A stretch of DNA of 64,000 nucleotides from Collybia mongolica (Eukaryota; Basidiomycota; Agaricomycetes; Agaricales; Clitocybaceae), in contig JAAXNY010000006.1 in the NCBI GenBank assembly GCA_013420905.1, forward strand, positions 3,782,001 through 3,846,000. The letters run 5' to 3'. The notes under the pieces are model-generated. The model worked only from the letters and a program-made list of their open reading frames with translations, was not told the DNA's origin and did no database searches. How positions within the stretch are numbered: position 1 is the stretch's first letter; every line of letters begins with the position of its first letter. The translations under genes and the position numbers were made by a program. This document shows, piece by piece, positions 58,601 to 64,000 of the stretch.

Positions 58601-58669
58601 CGCAGCCTCCTCGTAGGAGTCGAAGTGGAACAGGTTCCCCTCGTTATCGATGTCGTGCGTTTGGCTCAT
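55637..58669 (-). CDS. Large F-box/LRR protein, about 990 aa
   Basis: The frame extends up to 58810, but the part above the ATG at 58669 (MSQTHDIDNEGNLFHFDSYE) reads like untranslated sequence. Residues 1-380 are disordered, with basic Ser-rich parts (MPSRRRSLSSLSAHSTRSL). The F-box is LPKELRLQILTSLIDLHEID with ELFRLSRVSKAWQKLVFDGQ, formed if a 57-nt intron without a stop (57304-57248) is removed. At least ten leucine-rich repeats of the cysteine-containing type follow: LTAINLQGCPGLNSLSLHYV, CPQLAYLDVSRCPNIDAKGV, YLEVLDLSYMRQLHNSAVDA, LRHLSLSSCILLTDDACSNL, QLEYLELAGIGSALKDDGLI, VLEQLNISYATHISDDAMFD. The end is basic with RWWSPGGRRSPRSGT. Such proteins are substrate adaptors of SCF ubiquitin ligases; it resembles the Grr1/AMN1 group in layout. 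Confidence 0.88.
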   Translation of the reverse strand: MSQTHDIDNEGNLFHFDSYEEAAMPTFSTIALSTKPFKDSSRAMPSHGTSTSEELSRGDDGLHIVDGKGKGVTKSLPISIPVAVAHDFFDMSPPDHMVPSTSRNSHQPNHSYPLTSSSPKISSVYHDYARKQVISQPQQVYGDDLTHPETVFHSYKGKGKELPPTLPPFTFSPTDHEYEHSAAWSTVMTPAPGPSSYDSAFGLSTTCSSSNVIEVHDSGTTSIPRVPHSDLSASSMPLLERMPSRRRSLSSLSAHSTRSLAARSMSRIKLKLGSNRASGNLTKILLFKKDAEAATKGLDEPELARAGGVVSDVLTCHTSFKVNDLDSSALQLSDHNIQDIALQHPDMFYYKANPLKLKRKGRSHSSPFPFSALDYVPVTSKDIFTPIPLLIRNYFDEVLPKELRLQILTSLIDLHEIDFVRSAGEGRWTMAKASSTKGKWIGRDKGVRELFRLSRVSINSYSLYRQWPTFLSIKVSKAWQKLVFDGQLWRDLDLHAFPSFPESLLMRLTSTGGSFTTRLDVAGHVQLTPTVFLDMIDNLCLPPSPFGSTLTNTQLTAINLQGCPGLNSLSLHYVLVRSPSLRSLCIKGLRAATNTTCDIISAYCPQLAYLDVSRCPNIDAKGVLRMSSSATDRGEHLQLIELRLGGLKNIDDATMSALGKAAPYLEVLDLSYMRQLHNSAVDAFVACESNDWENLGVATILVSPRDVGRESNDSTKCRRRVTRLRHLSLSSCILLTDDACSNLAYSVPQLEYLELAGIGSALKDDGLIRLLNTTPLIRRLDLEDASAIGDSVIATITPRINVELPSKLSEWSTLEPGHVLEQLNISYATHISDDAMFDLIHNCTQLKWLEADNTHIGSRVIREFVRISREREMIDAKIVAIDCRGISEPFVRELSVSTRPRKGWRTHQARKLMYLDARDKNADDLKVGQDECDERRVVMKSFYSWQTVDAVKSAREKRRKANSRRVANESGSSFDLDDRATRWWSPGGRRSPRSGTISPLDPNSEGCTVM

Positions 58670-59623
58670 GTTCAAAACCTCAAGGACTTGGAGTATGCTG
58701 ATTGGAAAGCCGTTACAGATGATGGATGAAAGAATAATGAATACAGAGAGATAAAAAGGAGGAACTAGAGGAGTAGCAGTAGACCGAGAGAGAGAAATGG
58801 AACGAAACAAGATGAAAGGTCTGAGAGGTCTGAAGCAGGATCATTTCCGTCCAGTGCTGCCCAGTGGCGTCGCAACGGGTCGACGAGCCGAGGTCACGAG
58901 ATTCATGATAGGGGCTAATTCTCGGTTACATCCCACAATGGCTGGTCTTAGCAGTGCAAGTGTATACACATTGTCGCGTTCCAATAGTTTGGGAAACACC
59001 GTAAACCCTCAGTCGCGAAGATTCGTCAGCTTTTCTTCACGAGTCCTCAGTATAGAAATAAGCATCATGCTACTTCCTAGTAAATTTTTTTCCCTTACTT
59101 TGATAATCTTACAGGCCGTATACACGCTATAAACAATACCATGATCCCGTCACCTTTTCCAAAATTCACGCTTGTCATATCCAGAAGCATGTTTGCGGCT
59201 CACACGAGTTTCTCCGCACCGTTTTCACATGTTGCTCCTACAATCGTATGCACGGTCCTTAGGCCCGATTAAGCTGCATTCCAGACACCAACCAGTGACA
59301 TAAGCGTGTATTTGCCGGCTGAACGATAGCTGATCCAGGTGGAGGACATGAGGCAGATAGTTAGTATTCGCCTCAGTATGTCAGACATGATCCAAGAGTT
59401 CCAAACCATCGGTATAGATATTATGAACCAAATGACTGACCAAAGTAGAAGTATATATAGTAAAATAATAACATATAAGTCACAGAGCAATGTGGGAAGC
59501 GAGGTGAAACCACAGCAAGCAAGACCTAAAATATATCAAGAGAAAATGTTAATATATCGGGGAGCTAATATGAGTGTTGAATGGAATAAAAGATATCTGA
59601 GCAAGAGAGTAACCATGAAGGTT
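58670..59623. other. Intergenic region between the F-box/LRR and HMG-like genes
   Basis: 954 bp between two genes on the - strand; holds the 5' untranslated and promoter sequence of the F-box/LRR gene. A/T-rich near 59440-59480. A 138-codon frame on + starting at 59339 lies antisense across the end of the HMG-like gene and is rejected. Confidence 0.4.
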
Positions 59624-60033
59624 TCACGCCGCCTGGTTTGGATTCTCCTTCGCAGTCCTCCAGTTCGAAGTTGCCAGTTTGAATCTATCCGGAAGGGCAA
59701 TCAACTTGCGAATAAGTATTATGGTAACATGACAAGCACCTTTCTTTATGGGTGATGTCTGGCTGATCTTCCTTGAGGCGTGCCATTTCTGTTTTCTATC
59801 CATGACCATTTCATCAGAATAAATTCCTCCGTACCTCCAGGCTGACCCCTAACTCACCATGAATTTATTAAAAGCTGTAAGCCTCTTTTTGGATCCACCA
59901 CCAGAGGACTTGGCTAAAACAAACAAGGGTCAAAAAAGCCCGATTGAACGTGTTCAATTGGACGATGCTTACTTTTTTTCGCCGGTTTTTCAGTTCCCTC
60001 TGCAGAGAATTTCGAAGTGGCAACACGGGGCAT
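59624..60033 (-). CDS. Small HMG-box-like (YABBY-like) protein, 77 aa
   Basis: Four exons: 60033-59973, 59913-59858, 59795-59740 and 59684-59624 (61+56+56+61 nt). All borders are GT-AG. The protein starts MPRVATSKFSAEGTEKPAKK, then TKSSGGGSKKRLTAFNKFMK, then TEMARLKEDQPDITHKERFK and LATSNWRTAKENPNQAA. The pattern P/S-x-(F/Y)NKFM.. with K/R-rich start, LKEDQPDITHKERF and NW+TAKENP is that of fungal HMG-box or YABBY-like domains. It would be a DNA-bending or chromatin protein in the nucleus. All exons are too short for simple ORF finding, so this gene is easily missed. The function is inferred from the fold only. Confidence 0.82.
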
Positions 60034-60951
60034 ATTCAGGGCTTATGAGTTGGCTAGGATCGTAAAGGGGTGTGTTTGTAGTACAGGTCAAAGTTTCGAC
60101 GAATTACAAGTCTAGAAGGGCAGAAGCACATCATTTGAATATCAAAGTCTAGCGGACGGAAGTGAGAGAAAAACGGACGCTGGTTGTTACAAATCAAAAA
60201 ACAGGAAAAAATTGAAGTGAGGGTGGGGATGGCGAAAAAGGTTCATTTTGGTTCACATTGGCGGAACTTATACTTGAGGCCATCCAACTGACAGGGCTTC
60301 GATCGCAAAGGCAGTGACCTCGGTCACCCTGATGGAATCATTCAATTTATTTCTGGTATGTTCTTGGCTTGTTTCTCCGGATTTCTAGCGTTACATATGG
60401 GCTAACAGAAGCCAACGAAGGCTATATATATAGCGTGATGAATGTCATTTTCCGCATTGAAATAGGGAAAAAGCTGTCCATCTTACAGAGTTGACGGATT
60501 TTTCGCATGATGCTGCTGAATTACGCCTAATCCAAGCTGGTTCGCCCCAGCACCTGAGTTCATAACGTAACATGGGCAACACAAACGAGGAAATTACTCA
60601 TATTCTACGCCAGCCACGCTCAGTGGATATTGCAATTAGAGATTCTGCATATAAGAGGTATTGAACTTTCCTCTTTTGTAAGTGGGTTAAATTCGGTCTG
60701 ACATTCGTTGCCAGCAGTCTCCTGGAGTGTCCGGGGTCCTTACCCCACACGGTTCTGGGTTCAAACAAACAAACGCGTCGCGTAAGGTGTCAGGAACACA
60801 TTTCAGTTTCGAGAACGCGACGATTGAATAGGACTTCAGCCATGTGGTGCCCTCATGTGAAAAAAAATGGCTCCTCCATTTCTATATTACTCATCCCATG
60901 TGTAGATAAGTTCTTCCCGGAATCGGTAAATCCCATCATCACAGTCTATGC
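60034..60951. other. Intergenic region between the HMG-like gene and VPS33
   Basis: 918 bp upstream of the HMG-like gene and downstream of VPS33, both on the - strand. No coding frame with protein character is seen, and no clear TATA box. Confidence 0.45.
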
Positions 60952-63650
60952 TCAGATACCAACAGTCTTGGAACTCGTGGATTTTCCGAGTCCCGCAATA
61001 CTGTCAATAATACTCTTTCCGCTTACAATGCCTGTCGTCAGGACCAAAAATTTTCGACCTAATTTTCTAGGACATTAGCAACCGTCACGACACCCACCTG
61101 GACAAGAACCTCCCTTTATTTTGCCGACCGACCCATCTCAAAGCGGCAATCTCAGTATAGGTGCACCCACCGAGGAAAAAAACAACCGTAATGGTCGATT
61201 TCTCCTTTGGTTGCACTACATGTAAATAGGTAAGCAAAAAAAGACTGTTCTGATAACACGAAACTCACACAATGAAGCCATCGATACCTGTCCCTCACTG
61301 GCTCCCCGTTGGATAATATCAAAGGTCTCGCCAGGCATTGTAGCCACCACGTCATCAAACCCCTTCCAGCCTACAATAGGGTGAGCTTGTACTTTGCCTC
61401 CCAAACCATATCCCTTTTTATTGACAGCGGCAGGCTCTGTACTAGCTTTCTCCCTTTCCGCAGGGTTGCTCAGAACTCCCCCTTTCTGAGCAATACATTG
61501 GACGAGACGTATGCTGATGGGCGCATAACCAGAATATACAAAGCTGATATCATTCTCCACTTCGTCCAACGCCTCCGGATTGTCATCAATAAGGAGGCGA
61601 AGCGATTTACGAAGTGTCGTAAAGGGATATTTCAGGGCAGTGACGGAAGACGGCGTTGAGGCTGGGAGAGGGTTCGGAAGAAGAATAGCAAGAGGGGGTG
61701 AGGCTAACGAGAGTAACAACGGCAAGAGATTATAGCCATATGTCTTGGTCCCCTTTTCAGTTCATGTATAAACGCTAGTAAATGTACGAACCTGCAGAAT
61801 CTCTCGCTTAAGGTTTTCTAGAGTCTTCCCCTTGATTCCACCAGCCGTGATACTCGCAAGGCACAACAATCTTAACACTATCTCCATGTCGGCGCCCTGA
61901 GCAATCAGTTCTTCAATAGCAGCTATCTGTCCAGACACCTCATATGATGCAAGTAGATCTTTGAGGGCGTAAGGGATAGCTTCGGGCACAAGGTTCAAAA
62001 AACTCACTTTGTTGAATCTCAAGAGATTTATTAAAGTGTTCAGTTCTAGTCAGAGGCACGAGTAACTCGGAAAGCCCAGTATCTGTGCACTTGTATCATG
62101 AACATACAAAAAGCATAAAGGCCATGTATGCTTACGGGTTCTTAATGATTGATGTTCGGTCTGGAGGCCACCAAGTTTGCCTACGAAATCACGTAATTGT
62201 GCCACTGTCTTGGACTGAAGATTAGTCTAACCGATATACCATGTTTAGTGACAAGTATGGATATAGTTTTAAGAGATAGGTAACCTTATAGTTTTCGTCT
62301 AGCCGATGGGCAACTTTGTTGAGTTGCTTGCCAACGGAAGAAAAATTTAGATCCCTCAGTTCAGCGAACAGCGGATCGGTGGCAGTTGTGAGATGATACT
62401 TCTTCTTACTGTCTTTTTTAAGTGGCATCGTCGATGTCGGTGGTGAGGTCGATGGACCAGGAACACTTGTAGCAGCTGGAGCAGGAGCAGGGGGAGATAA
62501 CAGAGACATTGGCAATTCAACGTGGGCTAGAGTAAACGGATGTAAGTGTCGTCGACTTTCCTTCTCCTCACTACCTACAGTTTTTTATGCCGATGAGTTC
62601 ATCAATTAAGCCCTCGTATGTGAGCTGAGTGAGGAGAGGAGTAATCATGTCGACACGACGATCTAGGACAATTAGGGAGTCAATCTTGTCTGAGTTTGAC
62701 AACAGCGTGTCGGGGGAGGAGGCATTAGATGTTTTAGGGGTCTCTCGGGTGAGAAGCGTGGTTAAGCGCTGTTCGAGTTAAAAATATGTAGTTTTGAGTA
62801 TGTGGCGTTCTTACCGATGCATGATCACCCTTCCCGATGATACGAGGGAAGAGTCCATATAGTTTCTGAAACATGGATAGAGCCTGAGCGGAATCGTAAA
62901 TAACGGTCTCATCGCCATCCTGGGAGAAGAGTTATAAGAGTTATAAGAAAAGCCTCTGAAGGAGGATGTACACACGTACTACCCATATGTCTTTAAACGC
63001 GCTCTCATACTCCAAAGAAATCACATCTTCGGCAAGGGGAATGAACTGCAGCCTGAAAGCAGAGATTGTAACGTCCCCCAAAACCCCTTCCTCTTCTAAT
63101 ATCCGTGTCACCAATGTTGAGACCCGTGGCACAAGGAGTAATGTATATGTGTATTTGCGAGATTCACGAACATGTCCTTTGATTTGTTCTACATAAGAGT
63201 CAGCTACATCTCTATCCATACCATGGCATAAACATACCGGCAATGATTTTGACATGTTTTATCTGAGGCCGACAGAGGTATACAATGTTAGAGGCAGTGG
63301 ACGACAAGGCGCCAGCCTCAAGCCAAAACATCTTATCAACCCCATGGTGCTATAGGTCGCTCAGAACGTGTGTCGGAACTGATGAAACGTGTCATTCACT
63401 TTGAGCAGAGAAACCTCTGTAACGAGACCAAGGGGCCCCGCTAGACCGGTGTCAAGCACAAGAGTTTTCGCGCCATTGACCTGCGGTAGAAAGTCGTCAA
63501 TGCCCTGGACCTCCCTATACGAACTCATACACGACGAACCGCGTTCAGAGCGTCTACCAGGCCCTTTTTGGCGATCTCTTTCAATAAGTTTACATCAATG
63601 GTGGCTTCAGCAGCTGGAGGTGTACTTTGGCGGTCAGGTTCAGAGGACAT
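60952..63650 (-). CDS. VPS33: VPS33, Sec1/Munc18 subunit of HOPS/CORVET
   Basis: The ATG at 63650 starts [20 protein letters not shown], then [19 protein letters not shown] 50-nt intron joins DALNAVRR to [20 protein letters not shown], then TEVSLLK. Next come [96 protein letters not shown], a helical part ([40 protein letters not shown]) and [19 protein letters not shown]. The C-terminus is [20 protein letters not shown], then [20 protein letters not shown], then [18 protein letters not shown], stop 60952-60954; it needs a 43-nt intron with branch site GCTAAT. Vps33 holds SNAREs for fusion at endosome and vacuole. Confidence 0.92.
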
Positions 63651-63881
63651 TGGGGTTGTGCTTCATGAGTGTTGTCGATGGACAACAATATGTTGCTCGG
63701 AACCGGGCCGAGCCAGAACGATCACACTTGCCGCCATGTATGTTGTCATTCCAGAACTATTCTAAATTGCATATACATAGTAATAACCCTTTCATAGAAT
63801 ACACATGCGTCCATGGTCCATTATTCTTCTCGCTTAGTTTCTAGTCTTCGTGTGGGAGGGCCCAAGGCATTAACGGCCTTC

Positions 63882-64000
63882 TCAGATGGAGTTCCTTCGC
63901 GCACTGCGTCCTTTCTTTTTACCACTACTGTTCACCTCTTTCCCGTCGATAAACGCAGAAGGTAGTCTGTCTTCGTCGTCCAGTTTCTGTAGAATCTCGA
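63882..64000 (-). CDS. 3' end of a gene that continues past the window
   Basis: The - strand is open from the window edge: EILQKLDDEDRLPSAFIDGK, then EVNSSGKKKGRSARRNSI and TGA at 63884-63882. A basic C-terminal tail (KKKGRSARR) may be a nuclear signal. Only 38 residues are visible and the family cannot be named. It lies 232 bp upstream of the VPS33 start, in the same direction. Confidence 0.5.
   Translation of the reverse strand, partial: EILQKLDDEDRLPSAFIDGKEVNSSGKKKGRSARRNSI

Noticed and set aside
59339..59755. 138-codon + frame
   Set aside because: Overlaps antisense with the last exons of the HMG-like gene, which is supported by splice sites and family similarity; the frame itself has no motif.
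1..64000. Biosynthetic, defence or mating-type gene cluster
   Set aside because: No polyketide or peptide synthase, terpene cyclase, P450, NLR, homeodomain pair or pheromone receptor is seen; the genes are mostly housekeeping and functionally unrelated.
1..64000. tRNA, rRNA, CRISPR or transposon sequences
   Set aside because: I looked for B-box-like GTTCGAATC patterns, tandem spaced repeats and reverse transcriptase or transposase motifs and found none. A tRNA scan and repeat search would settle this.

Overview
The window looks like nuclear DNA of a mushroom-forming basidiomycete (Agaricomycetes). Genes are dense and on both strands, almost every gene is broken by many 45-65 bp introns, and several families are typical of mushrooms: a peptidyl-Lys metalloendopeptidase, F-box/LRR-like proteins, a methyltransferase-domain protein with low-complexity tails, and small basidiomycete proteins. 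Codon use and base composition look even throughout. I see no transposon, rRNA, tRNA or CRISPR array, and no biosynthetic gene cluster. Because exons are short, many coding regions had to be joined across introns by hand. Where I give exon coordinates, the joins were checked for GT/GC..AG borders and for an intact reading frame.

Layout. 0-6.5 kb: a beta-trefoil (ricin-B-like) protein, then a divergent pair of WD40 genes, DCAF11/WDR23-like (-) and TBL1/SIF2-like (+), sharing a 260 bp promoter. 7.3-12 kb: two secreted hydrolases ending towards each other, an M35 Lys-specific metalloprotease (+) and an acid sphingomyelinase (-). 13.3-19.6 kb: two small unknown proteins, a CSC1/OSCA-type channel (-) and a small MGC-start protein. 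20-26.8 kb: SLY1 (+), a GHITM/Bax-inhibitor-like mitochondrial protein (-), an F-box-like protein (+) and a basidiomycete membrane protein (+). 26.8-29.8 kb is gene-poor. 29.8-34.3 kb: a large disordered/coiled-coil protein and an APH-fold kinase. 34.9-41.5 kb: RAD5 (-) and chaperonin CCT7 (+), divergent over 162 bp. 42-46.6 kb: mitochondrial ribosomal protein mS35, an EEF2KMT-like methyltransferase and the DNA-protein crosslink protease WSS1. 46.9-50 kb: an F-box-like gene broken by one in-frame TGA, plus decayed sequence. 50-64 kb: a methyltransferase protein, splicing factor SF3B5, exosome cofactor LRP1/C1D, a large F-box/LRR protein, a 77-aa HMG-box-like protein, VPS33, and the 3' end of one more gene.

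Working together: most genes are housekeeping and unrelated by pathway. Three themes recur. Genome maintenance: RAD5 and WSS1, with LRP1/C1D in RNA surveillance. Membrane traffic: two Sec1/Munc18 proteins, SLY1 for ER-Golgi and VPS33 for the vacuole. RNA processing: SF3B5 and LRP1. No clearly new multi-gene system is visible. The most unusual signals are in gene structure and regulation: three GC-AG introns, one of which splits the catalytic HExxH motif of WSS1; introns whose length is a multiple of three and which carry no stop, one of them in a spliceosome gene; a 465 bp intron in the mS35 gene that could host an ncRNA; and three MCB (ACGCGT) sites within 47 bp in the RAD5/CCT7 promoter.
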